Source: Hoeflea marina
Lineage (GTDB): Bacteria; Pseudomonadota; Alphaproteobacteria; Rhizobiales; Rhizobiaceae
Assembly: GCF_003182275.1 (NCBI RefSeq)
Contig: NZ_QGTR01000006.1
Location: forward strand, 248,001 to 312,000
Length of the DNA stretch: 64,000 nt
Reading direction: 5' to 3'
This document shows positions 7,848 to 15,760 of this stretch, piece by piece. A model generated the notes under the pieces. It did no database searches. It was given only the letters and a program-made list of their open reading frames with translations, and had not been told where the DNA came from. A program made the position numbers and the translations under genes. Position 1 is the stretch's first letter; each line of letters opens with the position of its first letter.

Positions 7848-7973
7848 CTACAGAAACAAAAGGGCGAAGCCCGCCAGCGCCAGGCCGGTGACCAGCGAGC
7901 CGAAGATCAGGATGATGGACGGCGGGATGGGCCGATCGGCGTCCAGATTTGGGATGAACGGGTTGCGATCCAT
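7848..7973 (-). CDS. 41-residue single-span membrane peptide
   Basis: The ORF begins MDRNPFIPNLDADRPIPPSI and ends with one hydrophobic helix (about residues 21-41) running to the C-terminus. Its ATG at 7973 lies two bases after the stop of the Ner-like gene, with no Shine-Dalgarno, so translation is probably coupled. Short, membrane-embedded early phage peptides are sometimes toxic or interfere with host functions; no specific role is supported here. Confidence 0.6.
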   Translation of the reverse strand: MDRNPFIPNLDADRPIPPSIILIFGSLVTGLALAGFALLFL

Positions 7974-7975
7974 GT

Positions 7976-8281
7976 CTAAGCGGCCTGGTCGTTTCGGCGT
8001 TGCCTCAGCGTCGGAACCCGTGTCCAATCCTGGGGCGATCGTCGCTGACCGGACGGCCTGTAACGGGTCTTCCAGAGCAAATGCGGTCTGGTGCCGAGAG
8101 CAGCGGCGATCGCACATTCACCTCGGGTGTTGGGCTCGCGCATCGTGTTGCGCGCGGTTCCATCCGAAAGGCCGTATTTGCGGTCGATGTCAGCGAGGGT
8201 GATCCCGGCTTCGAGCAGCCGCGCCTTGATGGCGCTTTGCTCTTTGACCTTCGGATCGACTCTGGAAGTCGTGCCGTGCAT
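7976..8281 (-). CDS. ner: Ner-like early transcription regulator (SfsB/Nlp winged HTH family)
   Basis: The 101-residue product has the Ner pattern: 'IKARLLEAGITLADIDRKYGLSDGTARN' split over helices at residues about 18-45, then 'ECAIAAALGTRPHLLWKTRY' (about 54-73). This closely follows Mu Ner and the Nlp/SfsB proteins. Ner represses the early and repressor promoters at the start of lytic growth. The gene is the first of the leftward early operon, directly divergent from the lysogenic repressor. GGAG stands six bases before its ATG. A basic C-terminal extension (SPQDWTRVPTLRQRRNDQAA) is longer than in Mu Ner. Confidence 0.88.
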   Translation of the reverse strand: MHGTTSRVDPKVKEQSAIKARLLEAGITLADIDRKYGLSDGTARNTMREPNTRGECAIAAALGTRPHLLWKTRYRPSGQRRSPQDWTRVPTLRQRRNDQAA

Positions 8282-8303
8282 AGTGAGCTCCGGTTTCGGA
8301 AGC

Positions 8304-8326
8304 AGGGGCGATTCAGGCCCCTTTTT
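8304..8326 (+). terminator. Short hairpin plus T-run between ner and repressor
   Basis: AGGGGC (8304-8309) pairs with GCCCCT (8317-8322) around a seven-base loop and runs into TTTTT (8322-8326) on the + strand. It sits just upstream of the repressor and its operators, so it would stop rightward read-through from the ner antisense strand into the repressor. In the leftward early mRNA it would form a hairpin in the ner leader. Confidence 0.5.
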
Positions 8327-8342
8327 CCGGGGAAAGATAACT

Positions 8343-8393
8343 GCGAATGAGGGGAGATTATATACGAATGAAGTTTATGTAAACCCCATTCGT
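8343..8393. promoter_or_regulatory. Early/repressor control region with three operator-like repeats
   Basis: Three copies of a 12-bp element RCGAATGRRGKK-like are present: GCGAATGAGGGG at 8343, ACGAATGAAGTT at 8364, and, inverted, ACGAATGGGGTT at 8393-8382. The first two are spaced exactly 21 bp (two helical turns). The second and third form the inverted pair TACGAATG...CATTCGTA. Between them is the near-palindrome GTTTATGTAAAC (8373-8384). The AT-rich tract TTATATAC suits a -10 element. This is the natural operator for the divergent repressor and Ner. Confidence 0.75.
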
Positions 8394-8401
8394 AGTTTAT
8401 C

Positions 8402-9181
8402 ATGGCTAGACCTCGGAAAATTGCTCCCGGTATCGGGCAGCGCATTTTGTCGCTCGTGGCGGAAGGAAGGACGAACGCGGATTTCGCGAGCGAGATCGGC
8501 GTGGCCGAGGCCACCCTTGCAAACTATATTCGCGGTGAACGGGAGCCGAGCTACGACTTCCTGCGGCGGCTGCGCGAACTCCGAGGCATTGATATAAATT
8601 GGCTGATCACGGGCGGAGACGGCGCCAACCAGACGGAGGCGCCCCGCCAGGGGGCGTTGGTGTCATCCTACGATCCCGATGCTGACGAGAACGACGAAGG
8701 CTATTCGCACGAGACTTGGAAGCCACGGATCCCTGGTGCCCGCCCGGAAATCGATGCCCGCCTGGGAGCGGGCGAAGGATCCGTTGGCCAGATGCTCACC
8801 ATCGGCTCAAATGGTGGAACGAGCGGTCACCGGGTGGTCGCGGAATGGCTCTTGCCCGAATCGTTTCTCGTGGGTGAGATGAAGGCCAGCGCCTCGACGA
8901 CCATCGTCATGGAGGTGGTCGGCGACTCTATGGTCCCTTCATATCAGCCTGGCGACAGGGTGCTGGTAGATCTCGCGCAGACGAGAATGGTGGCTGATAC
9001 AGTCTATGCGATTTCCGATGGTTTCTCAGAGCCGCAGATCAAGCGGTTGCAGCGGATCCCGTTCTCGGACCCGCCGCGAGTGAGCATCATTTCGGACAAT
9101 CCAGCACTCGCGAATTTCGATGTGGATCTTGAGAAGCTCCATATCATCGGCAGAATCTGCGGCGTGATCGCGAGGCGGTAG
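8402..9181 (+). CDS. Prophage repressor: HTH plus LexA-like S24 peptidase domain
   Basis: The 259-residue protein has an XRE-type helix-turn-helix (residues 10-65; FASEIGVAEATLANYIRGER) and a C-terminal S24 domain with nucleophile Ser176 in GDSMVPSYQPGDRVLVD and the likely general base Lys214 in PQIKRLQR. This is the CI/LexA-type autocleaving plan, so lysogeny is probably lifted by RecA-dependent self-cleavage, unlike the shorter non-cleaving repressor of Mu itself. An Ala-Gly pair at about residues 123-124 is a possible cleavage site. The gene diverges from ner across the operator region. No Shine-Dalgarno is visible: the ATG follows the last operator by nine bases, so a leaderless transcript is plausible. 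Confidence 0.9.
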   Translation: MARPRKIAPGIGQRILSLVAEGRTNADFASEIGVAEATLANYIRGEREPSYDFLRRLRELRGIDINWLITGGDGANQTEAPRQGALVSSYDPDADENDEGYSHETWKPRIPGARPEIDARLGAGEGSVGQMLTIGSNGGTSGHRVVAEWLLPESFLVGEMKASASTTIVMEVVGDSMVPSYQPGDRVLVDLAQTRMVADTVYAISDGFSEPQIKRLQRIPFSDPPRVSIISDNPALANFDVDLEKLHIIGRICGVIARR

Positions 9182-9432
9182 AGGCAGAAGCCTGTGTTGT
9201 GTACGGCGGCTCAAATCGCACTCGCCGCGAACATGGCAGATTCGGCCCCAAGCAGACGTTTGCCTTGAGCTATTCGCCGCGGTGCATTTTCTCAAAGCGG
9301 GCACAGGCGGGGGCTGGCCCCTCGGCGATGGAACAACCGCTGGGTGGACGGAGCGTGAGTTCGATACGAGCGCAACTCGGACTGGCCTCAATGACGAAGA
9401 TGTGAAGCACGGATTGAAATTGCCGAAACACC

Positions 9433-11589
9433 GTGCAAAATCCTACCCTTCTGACACAAAACTTGGGAAAGTTTCTTGGGATGGCCTTAGATTATGTTCG
9501 TCCCAACACACGCTTGGCCCGGGAGTTGGGGCAAGTTGCGAAGGAATCCACCCGCGTAGCTGATACTTTGCGTGGGATCAATTTGATGCCACAAAATTTT
9601 CCGGTGGAGGCGCTTGAAGAAATCTGCATCTCCCTTCTCTACTTAGAAGAGGGAACAGCCGAAGGCTGTATTCAGCCCCTCAATTTCGCACGGCATATGT
9701 TGCCATTGGTGCGCCGAGACCATTTCTACATTAGCGGCGATGAGCCTGAACTGAGTGACGAAGAAGATACATATTTCACTCGCGAACACCCGCTCGACCA
9801 AGCCATAATGCGGTTATATGTTGCAGTCGGCACAGCGCTTGATGAGTATCGCTCTCAAGCTCAGGACAGATACGATGATCATATCGGTGCCGAGGAAACA
9901 TTGGAGTTCGGGAAGGACGGAACCTTTGCGGAAATCGACCAAAGGTCGCGCGACGTCTCCCAAGATGCCGAACAGAGTATCCAAGCTCTGTCCAGATGGG
10001 TTGATCCAAACTCCATAATTGCCGATAATCTGCGGAGACAACTTCGAGACAGTTCAAACGTTGCGCATTCAGTTCAATCACAGATTCGTATCCGGCCTAT
10101 TGTTGCACGCTGGTATGAAGCCGCAGGCATGGCGCTGGGGAAACTGCCCGATGTCCTTATTAAAACTGCGGATCGGCTCAGGCTCGGGACCGATATTGCG
10201 AAGATTTGGATAGAAGAGTGGAGTGCATTCAAAAAACGTCTGCGGAGTCTGGGCTTTGATCAAATACGCGGTCTTGCCGATGCACTGGAAGCGACGGGGG
10301 AACGCCTAAAGCGAAGCGCCGGGCGCGATCGGACAAATGTCGATAGGCAGCGAGACCCAGAGATTGTCGAAGCCGAGCGCCGCGTTAGAGAAATGCTCTT
10401 GTCCGGGACCGAAATTCCGGCAGAGCTTGGGGGAAAGGTTGAATCAGTCATTTTCAAACATGGCGAAGGAAAGATAAGGCGTTTCGATGACTTGCTTCAA
10501 TTAAGAAATTTGCAGTCACTTAGCCTGCTAAATATTTGGCTTGATTCCGGAAAGCTAGAAAGTCTAGGGCAACTTTCGAACTTGACCAGCCTCTCAGCGA
10601 GGGCGAAAGACATTTCAACGCTGGCGCAACTCTCGAACCTGACCAATCTCACATTGGTTGCAAACTCGGCCAGCGACCTATCGGCTCTGGGGGGACTGTC
10701 GAAGCTGACCAGACTCTCGGTGATTGCAAACGGGGCCAGCGACCTTTCGGCACTGGGGCGACTATCTAACCTCACCAGCCTCTCGGTGCAGGCAGACTTG
10801 GCTAGCGACCTTTCGGCACTGGGGCGACTATCCAACCTGACCAGCCTCGCAGTGCAAGCAAACTCGGCTAGTGACCTTTCAACGCTGGGGCGACTATCTA
10901 ACCTGACCAGCCTTTCGGTGCAGGCAGACTCGGCTAGCGACCTTTCGGCACTGGGGCGACTATCCAACCTGACCAGCCTCGCAGTGCAGGTAAACTCGGC
11001 TAGCGACCTTTCAGCGTTGGGGCGACTATCTAACCTGACCAGCCTTTCGGTGCATGCAAACGAGGCCCACGACCTTTCGGCGCTGGGGCAACTCTCGAAC
11101 CTGACCAAGCTCTCGGTGAGTGCAAACAAAGCCCGCGACCTTTCGGCGCTGGGGCGACTATCTAACCTGACCCGCCTGAATTTGCAGGCAGCCAAGGTAA
11201 GGGACCTTGCGGGACTGGGGCGGCTCACAAACCTGACCAGCCTCCATGTGCAGGCTACTATGGTCAGCAGCCTTTCGGAGCTGGGGCGGCTCTCAAACCT
11301 GACAAGCCTCTCGGTGCATACAAACGAGGCCAGCGACATTTCGGAGCTGGGGCAACTCTCGAACCTGACCAGCCTATCGGTGCAGGCAGGCAAGGTGAAC
11401 TTGGCAGGTATTCAAGAATTGGGAAAGTTAGCACACCTTAGGATCATGGCTGCGCGCGATCTAGATCTGGCGCCGGCCGCAAGTGTCGCAACGTTGGAGA
11501 AATTGACTTTGTCAAACGTTACATTCCGAAATTCAGCTTTGCTAGAAAAGGTTGAGATCGAACTCGTTGGCGAAAGCTGGGAAATCTGA
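9433..11589 (+). CDS. Leucine-rich-repeat protein with novel N-terminal domain, possible prophage cargo
   Basis: The ORF encodes 718 residues from a GTG with no clear Shine-Dalgarno; an ATG at 9481, ten bases after GGGAAAG, is an alternative start (702 residues). Residues 1 to about 340 form a helical domain I do not recognise (no NTPase or nuclease motif seen). Residues about 372-655 are roughly a dozen 22-residue leucine-rich repeats of the internalin-like type, consensus DLSALGRLSNLTSLSVQANS. No signal peptide or transmembrane segment is visible, so the protein is probably cytoplasmic. It follows the prophage repressor on the same strand and is AT-richer than the host genes. A recognition role, such as sensing a phage or host protein, is inference from the LRR architecture. 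Confidence 0.8.
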   Translation: MQNPTLLTQNLGKFLGMALDYVRPNTRLARELGQVAKESTRVADTLRGINLMPQNFPVEALEEICISLLYLEEGTAEGCIQPLNFARHMLPLVRRDHFYISGDEPELSDEEDTYFTREHPLDQAIMRLYVAVGTALDEYRSQAQDRYDDHIGAEETLEFGKDGTFAEIDQRSRDVSQDAEQSIQALSRWVDPNSIIADNLRRQLRDSSNVAHSVQSQIRIRPIVARWYEAAGMALGKLPDVLIKTADRLRLGTDIAKIWIEEWSAFKKRLRSLGFDQIRGLADALEATGERLKRSAGRDRTNVDRQRDPEIVEAERRVREMLLSGTEIPAELGGKVESVIFKHGEGKIRRFDDLLQLRNLQSLSLLNIWLDSGKLESLGQLSNLTSLSARAKDISTLAQLSNLTNLTLVANSASDLSALGGLSKLTRLSVIANGASDLSALGRLSNLTSLSVQADLASDLSALGRLSNLTSLAVQANSASDLSTLGRLSNLTSLSVQADSASDLSALGRLSNLTSLAVQVNSASDLSALGRLSNLTSLSVHANEAHDLSALGQLSNLTKLSVSANKARDLSALGRLSNLTRLNLQAAKVRDLAGLGRLTNLTSLHVQATMVSSLSELGRLSNLTSLSVHTNEASDISELGQLSNLTSLSVQAGKVNLAGIQELGKLAHLRIMAARDLDLAPAASVATLEKLTLSNVTFRNSALLEKVEIELVGESWEI
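10750..11400 (+). repeat. Tandem 66-bp repeats encoding 22-residue LRR units
   Basis: About ten consecutive 66-bp units share near-identical DNA such as GACCTTTCGGCACTGGGGCG and TCTAACCTGACCAGCCT, with differences mostly concentrated in two or three codons per unit. Conservation at the DNA level, not only in protein, points to recent expansion or repeat-mediated conversion. Copy number is likely to vary between strains. Confidence 0.88.
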
Positions 11590-11596
11590 GTTTCGC

Positions 11597-11628
11597 AATA
11601 TGTGACGCATTAACTTTGTGACCGCACA
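11597..11628. mobile_element. Candidate end of the Mu-like prophage (TnsB/MuA-like terminal repeats)
   Basis: Directly after the LRR stop is a pair of similar elements, TATGTGACGCATTAA and CTTTGTGACCGCACA. Read outwards-in on the - strand they are TGTGCGGTCACAAAG then TTAATGCGTCACATA: a 5'-TG terminus with two GTCACA-bearing repeats. Transposons using DDE enzymes of the Mu/TnsB class have such repeats at TG...CA ends. The position, beyond the repressor, is where the left end of a Mu-like genome is expected. The exact end base (CA at 11625-11626 or 11627-11628) and the target duplication cannot be confirmed because the other end is outside the window. Confidence 0.38.
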
Positions 11629-12100
11629 GATCTTATTCCGTTGAAAAACTCGGGCACAAATATTTCCGGCAGTTTTTAGAAAACCGTTCCGATAGTGGGA
11701 TATTTGCGCAACGAAAATTTTCTTGGCTTAGTTGGTTAGAAACAGACTCTACGATTTCAGTTGTGATGCATGAAACGGCGAGCTTTTGAACAGAATAGGC
11801 TTTGTGCTGACTTTCCGTAGTGCATGGTAGAGTCCGGTTTTGCTATAGCTTGAAAATCCACAAGATACCGAGGAGCACGGTCGACTCGCCGTTGCGGAGA
11901 ATGTCCGAAAACCGCCCATTGCGGCCTTCTGCTGCATTGCGCGAAATGCCTCTGACGGGCAAGCAATAGGCATCCAACGGTTGCATAAGTTGTCATCTGA
12001 ACCTGGGACTGGATTGCCGCACCAGCACACAAACGACCGCCTGAATAGCAATTTAGCGGCTAGGTCAGGAGGTCAACGCGCAGAATGGCCACGAATGCGT
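11629..12100. other. AT-rich stretch without a supported gene
   Basis: About 470 bp follow the LRR gene. Overlapping open frames of about 90-100 codons exist on the - strand but have no recognisable family and no convincing ribosome binding site. The segment around 11880-11960 (GAATGTCCGAAAACCGCCCA and on) looks like non-coding intergenic DNA or decayed sequence. The lipoprotein gene on the - strand terminates at 12101. Confidence 0.5.
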
Positions 12101-12949
12101 CTAATCGAGTTCATAGTCATAGACCTTAAAAAACATAAACCGACCGGACTCTGTCTCGCTCCCAATCGCCAATTCTGATTTGATCTGGGGGACACTCACA
12201 CCACCCCGTACCTCGAATATTTGCTTAACAACGATCTTGCCGTATAGGCCGGCGATCAATTGGAATTTTCTTCGCCCATCGGCTTTCGGCAACAGCTTGG
12301 TCCGGCATTCGGAGCCAGCCAATAAGCGAGATCGCATAATCTTAGCGTCCTGCAAATTGATCTGACGTGCTCGAACATCTGAAACCTCGATGTCGAATAC
12401 GTATTTCGCTTCCGCATTGGCCGAAATCCCGAACACCGATAGGAGTTCAACATCCGTATTGCCGCTCAGTTCCAGACGGCGCCTTTCGCGAGAATAAATC
12501 GTTGGCTGTTCGGTCGTGACCACTTCGTCGAGTTTATGTCCGTCCACAGTTGCGCAAAGCTTCTGAATAACCTTGCCGTCGCTCTCTTCGCTGTTCCGCG
12601 CAGGCAAATAGTAGAGGGCTCCGAATTCCATCGCCGGATTGATCCGCCCGCCAACGATTGAACGCCTGATCTGATCGCCAAGCTTCATCTGTGTTTCGGT
12701 TCGCCCCGCGACCATCGGAAACTCGCCCACGCTTGGCAATTGCTCCTCGGGATAGGCGTTCTTATCGATGATCGCCACGAGCAAAAACCCACCCTTAGGT
12801 CCGATCTGTTGGAGCGGACTGGTACTCACGTCAGAAAAAGTGGTGAGTGCGGGAGCATTTGTATCTGCTTTTGTTTGGCAACCGACGAGGAATATCGCTC
12901 CTATCATAAGAGAGACGATTGAATTTCTTTCGCAGCGTTGCCTGTCCAT
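12101..12949 (-). CDS. Predicted lipoprotein of unknown function
   Basis: The 282-residue product has a lipoprotein signal with lipobox LVGC near residue 24 (SLMIGAIFLVGCQTKADTNA), so it is likely anchored in the outer or inner membrane facing the periplasm. The rest is mostly beta-type sequence with no motif I can name. The ATG at 12949 is preceded by GGAG nine bases away and lies seven bases after the stop of the secreted EEP-fold gene, so the two form an operon. Composition is AT-richer than the host core. A shared extracytoplasmic role with the neighbouring hydrolase is plausible. Confidence 0.72.
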   Translation of the reverse strand: MDRQRCERNSIVSLMIGAIFLVGCQTKADTNAPALTTFSDVSTSPLQQIGPKGGFLLVAIIDKNAYPEEQLPSVGEFPMVAGRTETQMKLGDQIRRSIVGGRINPAMEFGALYYLPARNSEESDGKVIQKLCATVDGHKLDEVVTTEQPTIYSRERRRLELSGNTDVELLSVFGISANAEAKYVFDIEVSDVRARQINLQDAKIMRSRLLAGSECRTKLLPKADGRRKFQLIAGLYGKIVVKQIFEVRGGVSVPQIKSELAIGSETESGRFMFFKVYDYELD

Positions 12950-12955
12950 CACTTG

Positions 12956-14056
12956 TTACTCCGTAAAGACGGTGACGACCGGTTTGTGATCACTCCCATA
13001 GAAAGCCGTGCCGGACGTCGCTTTAGTGAACCGGTCAGCCACTGTGTCCGGAACGACAAGGTGATCGATCGCAGCGTCGTAGAACACGTCATCGTCATAG
13101 GTCGACTTAAGATCCCGCGTTAGGAAGTGGTAGCGGCCAGTACCAACTAGCCCACGCTCCAAAATTGCCAACGTATCATCAAAACCATCACCTGGTTCAC
13201 ATGCATTCGTAGGAAAAGGTCCTCGTTCGCAGGAAAAATTTGCTAAGGCGCAATCCTCAAATGAAGTGCCGGCTTTCCCGGGCTCAAAAGAAGCATTGAA
13301 GTCACCGCCGATCAGCACAGGATGGCCCGCTGCTATATCTTGGTCTGCCAGTAGCTTCACAGCCGCAATCACCGCCTCCCGTTTCAGGGCATTGCTGCGA
13401 TGCGTCTCGGTGGCTTTGTCAAAGCCTATGTCGTAGGCGGCTTGCATATTCGGTGGCACGGGTTCTCCAATCATCTTGAATGCACTGATCGCTCCAGAAA
13501 TATTGCTGCATCGCGAATTTGAGTTTGATTTTAGATGCACCGGGTAGAGAATAAGTCCGTTCTTTAGCTCTACGCGCAAGGTACCGCGTTGGTTGCCATC
13601 CACCTTGCTCACACTCGGGATTCCAGCCGTTTCCAGTTTCTCCTCGCCAGCCTTCATCTGGCCAAAGGTCCCCAGTACCTGGCCGACACCGTCGCCAGGT
13701 GAAACGTCATATTCTGTAACTGCGGCAAATGGGATTTTTGAGATCACCGCGACTTCCAAACCCTGAAAAGCCTGATCCCGTACCACGCCAAGGTCACTGA
13801 TAACTGCTTGATACTCGGACCATCCTAATGCGCTGACTATACGTTCCAACTCTTCTAGCCCGGGGACTTCAACCAAGAGGAGCACGTCAGGTGCAATATC
13901 GTGATCCAAAGCTACGAAATCATCATGGCGGCGTTCAATCTGCTCGTAAATTGAAGCCTTAATATTCCAGGCTGCAACTGTCAGCTGTTCGGCATGCGCT
14001 GAGGCAGCACACGCGAGAGTCCCAAATATAATCGCGTATCTCATAAGAGTGTCCAT
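12956..14056 (-). CDS. Secreted endonuclease/exonuclease/phosphatase-fold hydrolase
   Basis: The 366-residue protein starts with a Sec signal peptide (MRYAIIFGTLACAASAHA, residues 5-22). The EEP motifs follow in order: AAWNI with Asn31, LLLVEVPG with Glu63, HLKSNSNSR, GGDFNAS (about 245-251), IDHLVV and the terminal GSDHKPVV with catalytic His. Metal-dependent members of this fold cleave DNA, phosphoinositides or sphingomyelin; the substrate here cannot be read. Export to the periplasm or outside suggests nutrient nuclease, phosphatase or toxin-like use. The lipoprotein gene follows seven bases later. Confidence 0.88.
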   Translation of the reverse strand: MDTLMRYAIIFGTLACAASAHAEQLTVAAWNIKASIYEQIERRHDDFVALDHDIAPDVLLLVEVPGLEELERIVSALGWSEYQAVISDLGVVRDQAFQGLEVAVISKIPFAAVTEYDVSPGDGVGQVLGTFGQMKAGEEKLETAGIPSVSKVDGNQRGTLRVELKNGLILYPVHLKSNSNSRCSNISGAISAFKMIGEPVPPNMQAAYDIGFDKATETHRSNALKREAVIAAVKLLADQDIAAGHPVLIGGDFNASFEPGKAGTSFEDCALANFSCERGPFPTNACEPGDGFDDTLAILERGLVGTGRYHFLTRDLKSTYDDDVFYDAAIDHLVVPDTVADRFTKATSGTAFYGSDHKPVVTVFTE

Positions 14057-14088
14057 GGAGGCCTCGCATCATTTGTAAGAGATAAAAC

Positions 14089-14622
14089 TCATGAAATAAC
14101 CCGCTCTATCATGTATCCGGCTACAGAAAGCAAACTTAATAGGGTAAGAATAGTTGTTGCATTTAGGCAAAATTTGTAGAGTCTATCACGATAGCATGTT
14201 TCTTCATTGTATATTCTTACCATGTACTCGACATGCGCACCTTTTTTTTCAGATTCTTCTGAGGCGATTTCATTCGGATCGACATTGTCGAAGCCTTCTG
14301 CCCAAAATCTCAACAATCGCAGGGTTAATAGAGCTATAATCATAAAGCAGAGGACAAGAGTAATTGATGTGATATCAAGAATATTAGCTGAATTTACGGA
14401 GAGCAATACCGCGTTTGTCGCAATCATGATGGATATATGTGTCAGTAAAGTTGAAGCTTTTCCATCAATTACACCAAAAATATCATAGTAATCCTTTGAT
14501 ATTGACGGAAACCGCCTACCTATAAGGTGCCCGGATATATCATTCTTTATCTCTTCATGCCTATTTTTTCCTTTTGGAACGATTGCCTTTTTCAAGAATG
14601 AGTCAATGTGCGTTTCTTTCAA
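14089..14622 (-). CDS. Four-helix-type membrane protein with PycTM/SLATT-like look
   Basis: The ORF begins with a TTG at 14622, supported by AGGAG seven bases upstream. The 177-residue product has a hydrophilic N-terminus, two hydrophobic helices around residues 58-100 after 'IDGKASTLLTHISIMIA', a soluble acidic stretch (EGFDNVDPNEIASEESEKKG) and a C-terminal helix (about 150-172). The 'D-x-KA-x-x-LL' opening of the first helix resembles Pycsar TM effectors (DUF5706) and SLATT proteins, which kill infected cells by damaging the membrane. No nucleotide cyclase gene lies next to it, so the defence reading is weak. It is among the most AT-rich genes in the window, which indicates horizontal origin. 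Confidence 0.6.
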   Translation of the reverse strand: MKETHIDSFLKKAIVPKGKNRHEEIKNDISGHLIGRRFPSISKDYYDIFGVIDGKASTLLTHISIMIATNAVLLSVNSANILDITSITLVLCFMIIALLTLRLLRFWAEGFDNVDPNEIASEESEKKGAHVEYMVRIYNEETCYRDRLYKFCLNATTILTLLSLLSVAGYMIERVIS

Positions 14623-15147
14623 AATGATTCTCCTGTATGGGCAAGGTTCTTACTGTGTTCTACAGTTCTACGGTTGGATTTAGATATCAAGTCAAATAAG
14701 AGCATTTCCAACAAATTCTGCGATGGCCGTATCTCGGATGATAGGTTCCGCTAAGAATATAGGAAGCCGGATAGGATTCAAATTTGGAATGGATCGAGCG
14801 AGCGTTGTCATGCGGCCGCGGTGGCACCGCTTCCAACTTCCGCAGACGTCACGTGCGCCGGTCGCCGGCAGACTTGGAAGCGCTAGTGCATTGTTTTTCT
14901 TGTTTCTAGCGGCTCGGTAGGGGCTTGCGCATGAAAGGAGGAAGCGGCTTCCGAGTTCGGATTTGTTTTTGTCGCCAATCCAGCGTCAACGACCGCCGTT
15001 GCGCCAGGCCTTCGAATCCACGTGGGCCTTAGATCCGCGGGCTTTTGAGGCTATTGAAACGTCTCTCACTGCGGTTTTGAAGATGGATCACATCTGGTCC
15101 GCACAATGCCCGGCCGATGGAGATTTCCGCTCAGCGCTCAAAAGCGA

Positions 15148-15274
15148 GTGACAAACTGATCGGGGGCGGCAATGGCGCAAACTACCCCGCAGCCCCTTGA
15201 AAATACGCGCTATTCCGCGAAATCCCGCTTATTCCCGCATAATCCCGGATACGGGCAGAACCGGGTGACAAACT
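15148..15274. repeat. Direct repeat GTGACAAACT bracketing a repeat array
   Basis: The 10-mer GTGACAAACT occurs at 15148-15157 and again at 15265-15274, 117 bp apart in the same orientation. The segment between contains the 10-bp periodic array. This could be part of an attachment or recombinase-binding region. Confidence 0.5.
15211..15250. repeat. Four 10-bp-phased tandem repeats (consensus TATTCCCGCA-like)
   Basis: Four consecutive decamers, TATTCCGCGA, AATCCCGCTT, ATTCCCGCAT and AATCCCGGAT, share an A(A/T)TCCCGC core repeated every 10 bp, one helical turn. Such phasing places every copy on the same DNA face, as in binding arrays for recombinases or cooperative regulators. No gene for a cognate protein is recognised next to it. 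Confidence 0.7.
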
Positions 15275-15346
15275 ACAGCGAGGGAACGGCATGGGGGCCG
15301 GCTTTCCTTCACGGTCGGTGGTCCAAGCCTGGCTATATACACAAGG

Positions 15347-15700
15347 TCAGAGGCCTTTACGCCATTTGAAGACATGGCCAGTGCCAGCTTTTCTGTACTC
15401 AACAACCTCAATGCCGAGGCTGTCAACAAGCTCTCGATACAGGTCGGGAACAATCTCGGGAAGCACCATCACTTTGTGATATGACTGTCCCAGCACTTTT
15501 TCGTAGACGAACAACTGACCAACGGCCTTCATAACATCAGAAGCTCCGTTTGTGATTTGATCTCGAAGAGATGCTGCTTGCCTTGACCCACGGTAAATAA
15601 GTCTGGCCCGAGAGTTCGACCTTTTCGTTGGCGATGACCTGAGACCCGAGTCCAAAAGGAACCAGAAACGACGAGCGAAGACGTCTAGGAAACTCGGGGC
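15347..15700 (-). pseudogene. C-terminal remnant of a nuclease-like or DUF protein
   Basis: The frame is open from about 15700 to the stop at 15347 but has no ATG; a TTG at 15655 is the only internal start and has no Shine-Dalgarno. The readable protein continues upstream of that TTG (LDVFARRFWFLLDSG), which shows that the reading frame is a truncated 3' part. The segment 'SDVMKAVGQLFVYEKVLGQS', then 'KVMVLPEIVPDLYRELVDSL', and 'GIEVVEYRKAG' resembles the end of a PD-(D/E)XK-type or related restriction-like domain. The assignment is tentative; truncation is clearer than identity. Confidence 0.5.
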
Positions 15701-15760
15701 TTTTCAGTTCGTTTCGAGATTATTCTTTCGGAGCTCGGCAGCCGAAGACCGCATCGTAGG

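Larger units (their letters stand above)
14623..15346. other. Long non-coding or decayed stretch containing a repeat array
   Basis: About 720 bp with no supported gene. The small open frames lack ribosome binding sites and recognisable families. An AAAGGAGGAAGCGG sequence near 14934 has no convincing ORF after it. The part from 15148 to 15274 contains the direct repeats described separately. The stretch probably marks one or more old integration or deletion points. Confidence 0.5.

Noticed and set aside
11749-12051. Two overlapping - strand frames of about 90-100 codons
   Set aside because: They compete with each other, lack Shine-Dalgarno sequences and show no recognisable domain; treated as non-coding or decayed DNA.
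14089-14622. Complete Pycsar defence system
   Set aside because: The membrane protein looks only loosely like a Pycsar effector and no cyclase gene is adjacent.
15211-15250. CRISPR array
   Set aside because: Units are 10 bp with no unique spacers and no cas genes nearby; phased binding repeats fit better.
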